Shown: one piece after another, positions 1 to 4,867 of the stretch
Layout: each line of letters opens with the position of its first letter
Position numbering within the stretch: the first letter of the stretch is position 1
DNA from: an uncultured Hungatella sp.
GTDB taxonomy: Bacteria; Bacillota; Clostridia; Lachnospirales; Lachnospiraceae
NCBI GenBank assembly: GCA_910585435.1
Contig: CAJUEJ010000056.1
Span: 1-5,416 of the forward strand
DNA: 5,416 bases
Direction of reading: 5' to 3'
Made by a program: the position numbers and the translations under genes
Notes under the pieces: model-generated
The model's database searches: none
Told to the model about the DNA's origin: nothing
What the model saw: the letters and a program-made list of their open reading frames with translations, nothing else

Positions 1-2
1 CC

Positions 3-149
3 TTTTTAATTGCATTTGACACAGAATTAACCATGGAGGGCATTTTTACCTTCCTCGAAAATTCCATTGGGCATTACGTCCCCAATATTATACAGGCATT
101 CCGGGCTATCGGTGACAATGCCAGGCGTTTTAATGAATACATATCATAA
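3..149 (+). CDS. C-terminal fragment of a hypothetical protein, weakly DUF4375/DMP19-like
   Basis: An open frame enters from the left edge and ends at a TAA at 147-149, giving 48 residues; the 5' part is outside the window. The visible piece contains a pattern like E-L-T-M-E-G-I-F-x-F-L-E-N-S-x-G-x-Y followed by an amphipathic helix ending in A-F-R-A-I-G-D. This recalls the G-[GI]-F-x-x-[FY]-x-N-[ST]-x-G ... AL-x-x-IG core of DUF4375/DMP19 C-terminal domains, whose function is unclear. That match is from memory and weak. The family normally runs on for some tens of residues after the IG motif, whereas this frame stops 11 residues later, so a short natural end or a frameshift is possible. It is convergent with the macrodomain gene, only 15 bp separating the two stops. 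Confidence 0.4.
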   Translation, partial: FLIAFDTELTMEGIFTFLENSIGHYVPNIIQAFRAIGDNARRFNEYIS

Positions 150-164
150 AAGGGGGGCATTGAT

Positions 165-671
165 TCATGAGCACACCGCTTTTAACGCATTTTGATAGTA
201 CTGGAACGTCTCCTTATCAAAGCATACCATCTGCACCTCCATATCCGAATGTAGCGCCAGAAATTCCAGAATCGCACCCACGGCAATCACAGACGCCCTA
301 TCAAGAGGAAACCGGTATATCCCAGTACTGATAGATGGAAATGCCACGGTCCTGCACCCATGCTCCGCAGCCAGCTTCAGACAGTTTTCATAACAGTTTT
401 TTAAAAGCTCCTCTTCGTTCCTTTTTCCGCCATTCCAAACCGGCCCCGGCGTATGAATAACATATTTCGCAGGAAGCCTATATCCCTTTGTGAGCTTCGC
501 CTGTCCGGTCTTACAGCCGTTTAACATCCGGCATTCCGCCAGAAGCTCTGGTCCCGCCGCCCTGTGGATGGCGCCGTCCACACCGCCGCCGCCCAAAAGA
601 CTGGTATTAGCGGCATTTACGATGGCATCCACTTCTACTTTTGTAATATCTCCCAATGTAATTCTCAGCAT
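165..671 (-). CDS. Macrodomain protein, O-acetyl-ADP-ribose deacetylase (YmdB/MacroD type)
   Basis: This 168-residue protein is a single macrodomain of the usual YmdB length. Such enzymes bind ADP-ribose and hydrolyse O-acetyl-ADP-ribose or mono-ADP-ribosyl esters in the cytoplasm. The family signature is visible: G-D-I-T at 7-10, V-D-A-I-V-N-A-A-N at 14-22, the GGGGVDGAIH loop at 27-36, HTPGPVW at 73-79, and the phosphate-binding loop FPSISTGIY at 111-119. N22 and D32 correspond by eye to the catalytic Asn25 and Asp35 of E. coli YmdB, so the enzyme looks intact. The ATG at 671 has an AAAGG ribosome binding site about 10 nt upstream. The gene starts 21 bp after the nitroreductase stop, with no terminator between, so the two are probably co-transcribed. 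No hairpin terminator is visible after the stop, where the gene runs almost directly into the convergent left-edge gene. Confidence 0.93.
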   Translation of the reverse strand: MLRITLGDITKVEVDAIVNAANTSLLGGGGVDGAIHRAAGPELLAECRMLNGCKTGQAKLTKGYRLPAKYVIHTPGPVWNGGKRNEEELLKNCYENCLKLAAEHGCRTVAFPSISTGIYRFPLDRASVIAVGAILEFLALHSDMEVQMVCFDKETFQYYQNALKAVCS

Positions 672-692
672 ACCACACGCACCTTTCCGGCC

Positions 693-1187
693 TTACTCCA
701 CATAATGCACCTTCGTTTCGTCATACCTGTCCTGCTGCGCTTTTTCCTCTGCCGGATAACCGCAGGCAATGATCGAAAACACATATAAATTCTCTGGAAT
801 CCCCAGCACCTTCCCTACAGCTTCCATCCTCTCCTCAAGGGGTGCAATCCCCAGCCACACTGCTCCAAGCCCAAGAAAGTCCGCCTCCAAAAGCAGATTT
901 TCCACCGCCGCACTGCAGTCAATCTGAGCATAATCCGGCAGTCGGCAGCCCTTCTGGCAGCATACCACAATCCCCAAGGGCGCTTCCTTTAACATCCCGG
1001 CATAGGGACTGCATTCTGATAATGCTTTTAATTGTTCCCCGGCTGTTACCACATAAAATTCCCATGGCTGCTGATTCCTAGCAGATGGCGCTGCCATAGC
1101 CGCACGGAGAAGCCGTTCTATCTTGTCCTCTTCTACCTTTTTCTTTTCATACTTCCTGATACTTGTCCTATGAAAAATCTCCTTCAT
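693..1187 (-). CDS. Nitroreductase family protein (FMN-dependent oxidoreductase)
   Basis: The 164-residue product is a compact single-domain nitroreductase, which as a family uses FMN and NAD(P)H to reduce nitro, quinone or related substrates, usually as a homodimer. Visible features are the N-terminal FMN phosphate-contact motif R-x-S-x-R-x-Y at residues 7-13, APSARNQQPWEFYVV at 33-47, the central helix and GLGAVWLG segment at 90-113, and the I-x-x-G-Y-P-x-E-x-K tail at 140-149. The true substrate cannot be read from sequence. The start is the ATG at 1187, because a perfect AGGAGG lies 6 nt upstream and the family N-terminus begins there; an in-frame extension to 1328 is rejected because it would cross the promoter at 1243-1271. 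The macrodomain gene follows 21 bp downstream, probably as the second gene of the operon. Confidence 0.92.
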   Translation of the reverse strand: MKEIFHRTSIRKYEKKKVEEDKIERLLRAAMAAPSARNQQPWEFYVVTAGEQLKALSECSPYAGMLKEAPLGIVVCCQKGCRLPDYAQIDCSAAVENLLLEADFLGLGAVWLGIAPLEERMEAVGKVLGIPENLYVFSIIACGYPAEEKAQQDRYDETKVHYVE

Positions 1188-1193
1188 GCTCGT

Positions 1194-1199
1194 CCTCCT
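1194..1199 (-). promoter_or_regulatory. Ribosome binding site of the nitroreductase gene
   Basis: Perfect AGGAGG on the minus strand, 6 nt before the ATG at 1187. It decides the start of the nitroreductase gene against the longer in-frame reading. Confidence 0.85.
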
Positions 1200-1242
1200 T
1201 TTTCCGCATCCACTCCATGGTAGGAGCCCTTTTGATAAGTAT

Positions 1243-1271
1243 ATCATACATTTATTCCGCAATCTTTTCAA
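1243..1271 (-). promoter_or_regulatory. Sigma-A promoter of the nitroreductase-macrodomain operon
   Basis: On the minus strand TTGAAA (1266-1271) is followed after exactly 17 bp by TATGAT (1243-1248), a near-consensus housekeeping promoter. Transcription should begin near 1236, giving a leader of about 49 nt before the ATG at 1187. It lies in the gap after the 104-residue gene, so the nitroreductase operon need not depend on the SOS transcript upstream. Confidence 0.75.
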
Positions 1272-1298
1272 GTTTCTCATATTCCTTTTATTTCCCTG

Positions 1299-1319
1299 GC
1301 GATTATGGGTGGTAATCGC
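1299..1319. repeat. Perfect 7-bp inverted repeat upstream of the nitroreductase promoter
   Basis: GCGATTA (1299-1305) and TAATCGC (1313-1319) form a perfect inverted repeat around a 7-nt spacer. It lies between the stop of the 104-residue gene and the -35 at 1266-1271, about 28 bp upstream of that -35. No T-run follows on either strand, so it is not a standard intrinsic terminator. It could be an operator for the nitroreductase operon or a weak RNA hairpin; which one is not decidable here. Confidence 0.4.
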
Positions 1320-1336
1320 GGCGAACATTCAAAATC

Positions 1337-1651
1337 CTATGGAACACTTAACACCCACCGGTTTTCCGTCTGGTAATAAATAAGCCATACCCTTATTTCC
1401 CGGTTCCAGGCGAACAGTGTGCAATCATATTCTATGGAAGAAACCCCCACATACCTTCGCTTCTCCTGAGAATGAACCTGGATCCTACAGATGGTCTGAA
1501 TCTGGCCGTTCTCGTCTTCGATCTTCAACATTAGCGGTATCATCCTTCCGGTGCTGGTAAACCAGCACTCACAGGCGATCCTTTTCTGTGTTCCCCTGAT
1601 GCATGGTTCTCTGTTCGGCTTCTGGGAATGGATACCGATTCCAAATGCCAT
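1337..1651 (-). CDS. Hypothetical protein, 104 residues, downstream of dinB
   Basis: I do not recognise a named family. The protein is 104 residues, basic at its N-terminus (K-P-N-R-E-P-C-I-R-G-T-Q-K-R around 11-24) and then reads like alternating beta strands: ECWFTSTGRMIPLMLKIEDE, a TICRIQVHSQ strand, a YVGVSSIEYDC strand, and a C-terminal VWLIYYQTENRWVL strand pair. It has no signal peptide or membrane helix. The ATG at 1651 is chosen because AGGAGG lies 7 nt upstream; an in-frame extension to 1681 lacks such a site. It begins 63 bp after the dinB stop with no terminator or clear promoter between, so it is probably the second gene of the LexA-controlled transcript. A small beta-rich protein behind a Y-family polymerase invites comparison with YolD-type partners of Bacillus UvrX-like polymerases, but I see no sequence match to YolD. 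Confidence 0.75.
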   Translation of the reverse strand: MAFGIGIHSQKPNREPCIRGTQKRIACECWFTSTGRMIPLMLKIEDENGQIQTICRIQVHSQEKRRYVGVSSIEYDCTLFAWNREIRVWLIYYQTENRWVLSVP

Positions 1652-1658
1652 CTTTCTC

Positions 1659-1664
1659 CCTCCT
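1659..1664 (-). promoter_or_regulatory. Ribosome binding site of the 104-residue gene
   Basis: AGGAGG on the minus strand, 7 nt before the ATG at 1651. It fixes the start of the 104-residue protein and argues that the gene is real. Confidence 0.8.
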
Positions 1665-1714
1665 GTCATAAGTACCAACACACGCCGCTCTACATCATCT
1701 GCCTAACGTTCTCC

Positions 1715-2917
1715 CTACAGAATCTCCAGCTTGTCATAATCAACCTTTCTCTTCTCCCTGGATATGCCGCCGCTCATATGGTCTATGGCCTGGCCTAAAA
1801 ATACGGCGCGCTTCACCGCGTCCATGCCAAAGCAGTCCCTGATATCATCGATGGTCTTATCCAGCCTGGAAAGCTTCTCATAATCAATTTCGTCAAACAG
1901 GCTGCCTTGCCTAAATCCCTCCCCGCCGCTTATGTGGGCCGTATGCACCCCCAAATGCCGGACCGGCTGTCCATTCCACAATTCCCTGAATAATCTGCAG
2001 GCTGCCTGATAGATTTCTATCGTCAGGTTCGTGGCATTATACAGTTTCTTCTGATGAGAGACATAAGAAAGATCCGTATACCGGATTCCCACCGATACCA
2101 TCCCCGCCCTGACCCCATCCATACGCAGACGGGCCCCAACCGTTTCACTGAACACCAGCAATACCTTGTCCGCCATCTCCACACCTGTCACATCAAAGGG
2201 GGGATTCGTACTGTTCCCATACCCTTTATTCGCCTCCGGTTCCATAAGAACAGGAGATAAGTCCACCCCATTGGCAAATGCCCAGATCACTTCCCCATGC
2301 TTCTTTAGCAATCCCTTAAGCCACCCCGGATCTGCCGCCGCCAGTTCCCCTATGGTCCGTATTCCTACAGAAAACAGCTTTTTCGCGGTAGCCCTTCCCA
2401 CAAAAAACAGGTCCGACGCCATCTTTGCCAGAAACTTATTGCTTGAAATTCCCACATTAACCGTAAATCCCAACGCTTCATAGATCCGGTCCTTTATCTT
2501 TTGCCCCACCTCTTTCGGCGTCCCAAACAAATGGCAGCTGGTGCTCATATCCACAAAGGCCTCATCGATACTGTACGGTTCTACCACATCGGAATAGTCC
2601 CGGAGAATTTCCATAAGCGCCGCGGAGCATCTCTCATACAGCCCATAATTAGGCGGCACCAGGACCAGGCCCGGACATTTCCTCTTAGCCTCCCAAAGAG
2701 CCTCTCCGGTTTTCACCCCGTATCTTTTGGCGGGAATGGATTTGGCCAGAATGATCCCGTGGCGCAGAGCCACATCCCCGCCTACGGCGGAAGAAATGGT
2801 TCTTAAGTCCTGCTTTCCCCCTTTATGAGCCAGACGATAAACAGCCTCCCAGGAGAGGAAGGCTGAATTCACATCTATATGAAATATAATCTTATTCGAA
2901 CGTATGTTCACCCCCAC
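1715..2917 (-). CDS. dinB: Y-family DNA polymerase (DinB/Pol IV), with an apparent internal deletion
   Basis: Translesion polymerase of the DinB group that copies past damaged bases in the cytoplasm. Catalytic residues are present: D15 in FHIDVNSAF (12-20) and D118-E119 in YSIDEAF (115-121). The thumb helix-hairpin-helix region starts at FFVGRATAKKL (171-181), and the little-finger domain occupies about 230-345. QGSLF at 337-341 resembles the beta-clamp-binding pentapeptide QL[SD]LF. By comparison with remembered E. coli DinB (KIASD, 26 residues, IPGVG), this protein runs directly from KMASD (165-169) to LFFVG (170-174), so about 26 residues between palm and thumb are missing in frame. The start is doubtful: GTG at 2917 or 2911 are the only in-frame options and neither has a well-spaced ribosome binding site. 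LexA boxes at 2897-2910 and 2931-2944 indicate SOS control. The SRAP gene ends 132 bp upstream and a small unknown gene follows downstream. Family is certain; activity is in doubt. Confidence 0.9.
   Translation of the reverse strand: MGVNIRSNKIIFHIDVNSAFLSWEAVYRLAHKGGKQDLRTISSAVGGDVALRHGIILAKSIPAKRYGVKTGEALWEAKRKCPGLVLVPPNYGLYERCSAALMEILRDYSDVVEPYSIDEAFVDMSTSCHLFGTPKEVGQKIKDRIYEALGFTVNVGISSNKFLAKMASDLFFVGRATAKKLFSVGIRTIGELAAADPGWLKGLLKKHGEVIWAFANGVDLSPVLMEPEANKGYGNSTNPPFDVTGVEMADKVLLVFSETVGARLRMDGVRAGMVSVGIRYTDLSYVSHQKKLYNATNLTIEIYQAACRLFRELWNGQPVRHLGVHTAHISGGEGFRQGSLFDEIDYEKLSRLDKTIDDIRDCFGMDAVKRAVFLGQAIDHMSGGISREKRKVDYDKLEIL
2897..2910. promoter_or_regulatory. LexA (DinR) box 1, overlapping the start of dinB
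   Basis: The plus strand reads CGAAC-GTAT-GTTC-A, matching the Gram-positive LexA consensus CGAAC-N4-GTTCG in all but the last base. It overlaps codons 3-7 of the annotated polymerase frame. Bound LexA here would block transcription at or just past the initiation region. Confidence 0.8.
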
Positions 2918-2923
2918 ATTTAC

Positions 2924-2952
2924 ATGTTAGCGAACATATATTCTTGTTTCAA
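2924..2952 (-). promoter_or_regulatory. Candidate dinB promoter with LexA box in its spacer
   Basis: On the minus strand TTGAAA (2947-2952) is followed after 17 bp by TAACAT (2924-2929). LexA box 2 fills the spacer, the classic layout for repression. The predicted start point near 2917 would leave almost no leader before the only available start codons, so this promoter may compete with, or be secondary to, the extended -10 at 2960-2968. Confidence 0.5.
2931..2944. promoter_or_regulatory. LexA (DinR) box 2, in the dinB promoter
   Basis: The plus strand reads CGAAC-ATAT-ATTC-T, one half-site perfect and the other with one mismatch in GTTC. Its start is 34 bp from the start of box 1, about three helical turns, so two LexA dimers would sit on the same DNA face. 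It falls inside the 17-bp spacer of one candidate promoter and just downstream of the start point of the other. Confidence 0.65.
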
Positions 2953-2959
2953 CTAGTAA

Positions 2960-2968
2960 ATTATACCA
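2960..2968 (-). promoter_or_regulatory. Candidate extended -10 promoter upstream of dinB
   Basis: TG-G-TATAAT on the minus strand (TATAAT at 2960-2965, TG at 2967-2968) is a consensus extended -10; no good -35 lies 16-18 bp upstream. Its start point would be near 2953, placing both LexA boxes downstream as roadblocks. Confidence 0.5.
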
Positions 2969-3049
2969 GGCCGCAGCCCTCAGTCTGTGGGCAATTAATA
3001 CGCTTCCCTGGGATACCATATCCTTCGGGAAGAGGCCGGACGCAATTAT

Positions 3050-3655
3050 CTAAAATAACGTCAGCTGCTCATAATCAGTTCTCCTCTCCAGGAGGCAGGG
3101 CGTCTTATGAAGGATATGCTCCGCTTGTCTCTCATCCAGAATCCACGGAGCGATCTCATCCTCCTCCAGAATCAGCGGCATCCGGTCATGGACAGGCTTC
3201 ATGGAAGCATTGGCCCCGGTGGTGAGAATCACAAAACGCATCCCATCCTCATATTGCCTGCAGCACCCTGCCATAAACAAAACTGGTCTGTCCTTTCTGT
3301 AAAAGGTGTTCTTTTCTTTCCTCCGGTTCCACTCATAAAACCATGCGGCAGGAACCACCATGCGGCCATGACGGATACTGTCACGAAACATTGGCTTTTC
3401 CATAGCGGATTCACATCTGGCGTTAAAGATCACCTGCTTTTCCTGAAATCCAGGAAATCCCCATCTTTGCCACCCGCAGCGCAAACATGCGCCTCCTCCT
3501 TCCAGAACCGGAGCCATCTGGGTAGGATAGATGTCCTTCTCTGCAATTCTCTTAAGGGCAGCCATGGACTCCTGCCGCAGCTTCTCATCCACCTGCCGAA
3601 TCAGCTTTTCGATTTCCCTTGCCGTCTCATCATCTACATAATATCTGCCGCACAT
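3050..3655 (-). CDS. SRAP-family abasic-site protein (YedK/HMCES type)
   Basis: A 201-residue SOS response-associated peptidase (SRAP) protein. Family members (E. coli YedK, human HMCES) form a thiazolidine cross-link between Cys2 and abasic sites in single-stranded DNA, shielding stalled replication forks. The key residues are visible: Cys2 directly after the initiator Met (MCGRYY), N78 and R80 in FNARCE (77-82), E108 in AAWFYEW (103-109), and H156 in PVHDRMP (154-160). The QRWGFPGF segment (63-70) is also family-like. The last five residues are QLTLF, a close match to the bacterial beta-clamp-binding motif. The ATG at 3655 is required because Cys2 must follow the cleaved Met; GGAGAG lies just upstream. 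The gene starts 41 bp after the DUF3788 stop with no terminator between, so it may share that transcript. No LexA box is seen directly in front of it. Confidence 0.93.
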   Translation of the reverse strand: MCGRYYVDDETAREIEKLIRQVDEKLRQESMAALKRIAEKDIYPTQMAPVLEGGGACLRCGWQRWGFPGFQEKQVIFNARCESAMEKPMFRDSIRHGRMVVPAAWFYEWNRRKEKNTFYRKDRPVLFMAGCCRQYEDGMRFVILTTGANASMKPVHDRMPLILEEDEIAPWILDERQAEHILHKTPCLLERRTDYEQLTLF

Positions 3656-3696
3656 ACATCTCTCCAGAAAACTTTTTCTCTATACTTACCACTTAT

Positions 3697-4131
3697 CTAT
3701 TCATGCGTTGCATTGTATTTTTTTCTATTTGGCTTTCTTTTAATACTTAATAGCTTCATGAAATCATCAAACATAGAAGTATCTACCGGCTCAAACATGA
3801 TCCATTTTCCATCATGGTAAGTTTTAGCTTCATCATATATTCTTTGAACCTCCGTAGAATAATTTTCCCTATTATTTTCAAATTTAAAACGCTCATCTTT
3901 TCCCAGAATAACCATAAAGCCTACACATCCTTCTCTTGCGTATAACGCACACAATGTTTTACCGCCACGACGATATTTATATTCATATGTCCATGTTTTA
4001 CCACCTTTATCCCACAAACAATCCATATCATATTTTTCATCAATTAATACACATAATTTATTCCATATTTCATATAAAGATTTTCCAACTAACGTTGTCA
4101 TTTCCTCTCTATCTGGTATTTTATCAAGCAT
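3697..4131 (-). CDS. DUF3788 family protein
   Basis: A 144-residue soluble protein of the DUF3788 type, a family of unknown function common in gut Firmicutes and Bacteroidetes. Recognisable parts are the N-terminal helix region (MLDKIPDREE, LYEIWNKL at 19-26), the central strands WDKGGKTWTYEYKYRR (40-55) and GKTLCALYAREG (57-68), the strand GFMVILGKDER (71-81), the helix into TYHDGKWI (104-111), and the basic tail SIKRKPNRKK (129-138). I place the start at the ATG at 4131, because AAGGAG lies 6 nt upstream and family members begin near this Met; a longer in-frame reading to 4236 would run through the upstream gene's terminator. The gene is visibly richer in A and T than its neighbours, which suggests a separate origin. 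Small size and this fold pattern suggest a ligand-binding or toxin-immunity-like role, but nothing in the sequence proves that. Confidence 0.8.
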   Translation of the reverse strand: MLDKIPDREEMTTLVGKSLYEIWNKLCVLIDEKYDMDCLWDKGGKTWTYEYKYRRGGKTLCALYAREGCVGFMVILGKDERFKFENNRENYSTEVQRIYDEAKTYHDGKWIMFEPVDTSMFDDFMKLLSIKRKPNRKKYNATHE

Positions 4132-4192
4132 AGTCAGCTCCTTTATAAATTCCAATCTACCACTGCCTCCAGACAGCCTTTTCCCACTACCC

Positions 4193-4201
4193 ATCATAGC
4201 A
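4193..4201 (-). promoter_or_regulatory. Possible extended -10 promoter for the DUF3788 gene
   Basis: TG-C-TATGAT on the minus strand lies directly after the terminator of the preceding gene, with a predicted leader of roughly 55 nt before the ATG at 4131. No -35 element is recognisable, since that region is occupied by the terminator stem. Confidence 0.35.
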
Positions 4202-4202
4202 G

Positions 4203-4226
4203 AAAAAGGCCGGAATATGCCGGCCT
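4203..4226 (-). terminator. Intrinsic terminator after the DUF5655 gene
   Basis: On the minus strand AGGCCGG, a 6-nt loop (CATATT) and CCGGCCT form a perfect 7-bp GC-rich stem (4207-4213 with 4220-4226) followed by a run of T (complement of A4203-4207). It lies about 70 bp downstream of the DUF5655 stop and separates that transcript from the DUF3788-SRAP genes. Confidence 0.85.
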
Positions 4227-4295
4227 GCTGGCGCAAACCGCCCGCAAGCGCTCCGCTGTCTGCCTGTATCGCCGCCTAAAAAGCAGCGGTTCCAG

Positions 4296-4676
4296 TCAGC
4301 GCTTACCGGCTGAAAAGACAGCAGCCTCCTTCACCCATCCCATCAACTCATCATCAACCTCCTCCGTCCCGGAAACTAGCACATGGTGGGTAAAACGTCC
4401 GGGGTACGGCTCCACCGCCGCATCTATGCGCGGGGACTCCAAACGGTATCCCAGCCCGAAGGTCACCACAATATAAACCTTCGGCCGCTCCTTCGCTTTC
4501 CGCACCGGCAGGAAGGAAACGAACGCAAACTGGCGTCTATTGGAAAAAGCAATCTGCGTTTTCTGCACTTTGACCTTCACGCCATCCACCTCTGAAAAAA
4601 CTCTTTCTTCAAAAGCCTCATACAAAGGCAATGCCTCCGGCTTCCTGTCAAAAAAATATAACACATCCTGATCCAT
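4296..4676 (-). CDS. DUF5655 domain-containing protein
   Basis: A 126-residue soluble protein that matches the DUF5655 pattern as I remember it; the function is unknown. Typical segments are FFDRKPEALPLYEAFEERV (8-26), KVKVQKTQIAFSNRRQFAFVSF (34-55), a Y-I-V-V-T-F-G-L-G-Y-R-L-E-S-P-R-I strand-turn (68-84), and the C-terminal YPGRFTHHVLVS (91-102) leading to a helix DDELMGWVKEA (108-118). The conserved K-x-Q-K-T-Q-I and R-F-T-H-H pieces suggest a binding pocket for a small or phosphorylated ligand, but this is inference. I chose the ATG at 4676; a TTG three codons upstream (4685) is possible but has an AGG directly against it. It has its own promoter at 4717-4725 and a terminator at 4203-4226, so it is probably monocistronic. 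Confidence 0.82.
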   Translation of the reverse strand: MDQDVLYFFDRKPEALPLYEAFEERVFSEVDGVKVKVQKTQIAFSNRRQFAFVSFLPVRKAKERPKVYIVVTFGLGYRLESPRIDAAVEPYPGRFTHHVLVSGTEEVDDELMGWVKEAAVFSAGKR

Positions 4677-4716
4677 TCTCTGCAACCTTCAAACCTAATC
4701 CGTATTTATGCCCTTC

Positions 4717-4725
4717 AGTATACCA
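4717..4725 (-). promoter_or_regulatory. Extended -10 promoter of the DUF5655 gene
   Basis: TG-G-TATACT on the minus strand (TATACT 4717-4722, TG 4724-4725), with a predicted start near 4710 and a leader of about 34 nt before the ATG at 4676. The -35 region is poor (TTTTAA at 17 bp spacing), which fits an extended -10 promoter. Confidence 0.6.
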
Positions 4726-4799
4726 GAAAACCGCCAACATTAAAAGGACAAAATCCCCCTCTCATCATGCGCACCTAACATCATGCCCTGCGTTTTGTC

Positions 4800-4834
4800 T
4801 GGGAAAAGATTTGCTATTCGATAGAAATTTCCCA
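4800..4834. repeat. Imperfect inverted repeat downstream of the regulator remnant
   Basis: Outer arms TGGGAAA (4800-4806) and TTTCCCA (4828-4834) enclose further pairing (TTT with AAA, CTAT with ATAG) around a TCG loop, with small bulges on one side. It lies about 35 bp past the stop of the desulfoferrodoxin-like remnant. It could cap that transcript, but there is no clean T-run, so it is not called a terminator. Confidence 0.4.
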
Positions 4835-4867
4835 ATAGGCATACGATTCCGAAAGGGGAGAGAAAAT

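Noticed and set aside
150..164. Bidirectional terminator between the two convergent left-end genes
   Set aside because: Only 15 bp separate the stops and there is no inverted repeat there.
1299..1319. Inverted repeat as intrinsic terminator of the dinB transcript
   Set aside because: No T-run follows on the minus strand and the stem is only 7 bp with AT pairs next to the loop.
1188..1328. In-frame N-terminal extension of the nitroreductase gene starting at 1328
   Set aside because: It would translate through a clear sigma-A promoter (1243-1271), has no family match, and the ATG at 1187 has a perfect AGGAGG.
1323..1336. CGAAC near the end of the 104-residue gene as a third LexA box
   Set aside because: Only one half-site is present; the matching GTTC half is absent.
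2966..3049. Terminator after the SRAP gene
   Set aside because: I looked for a GC-rich hairpin with a T-run on the minus strand and found none, so read-through into dinB is possible.
3107..3820. Long plus-strand open frame opposite the SRAP and DUF3788 genes
   Set aside because: It is antisense to two well-supported genes, its translation is low-complexity and family-less, and it has no convincing start signals.
4132..4236. In-frame extension of the DUF3788 gene to 4236
   Set aside because: It would read through the terminator hairpin of the previous gene, and the ATG at 4131 has a well-spaced AAGGAG.
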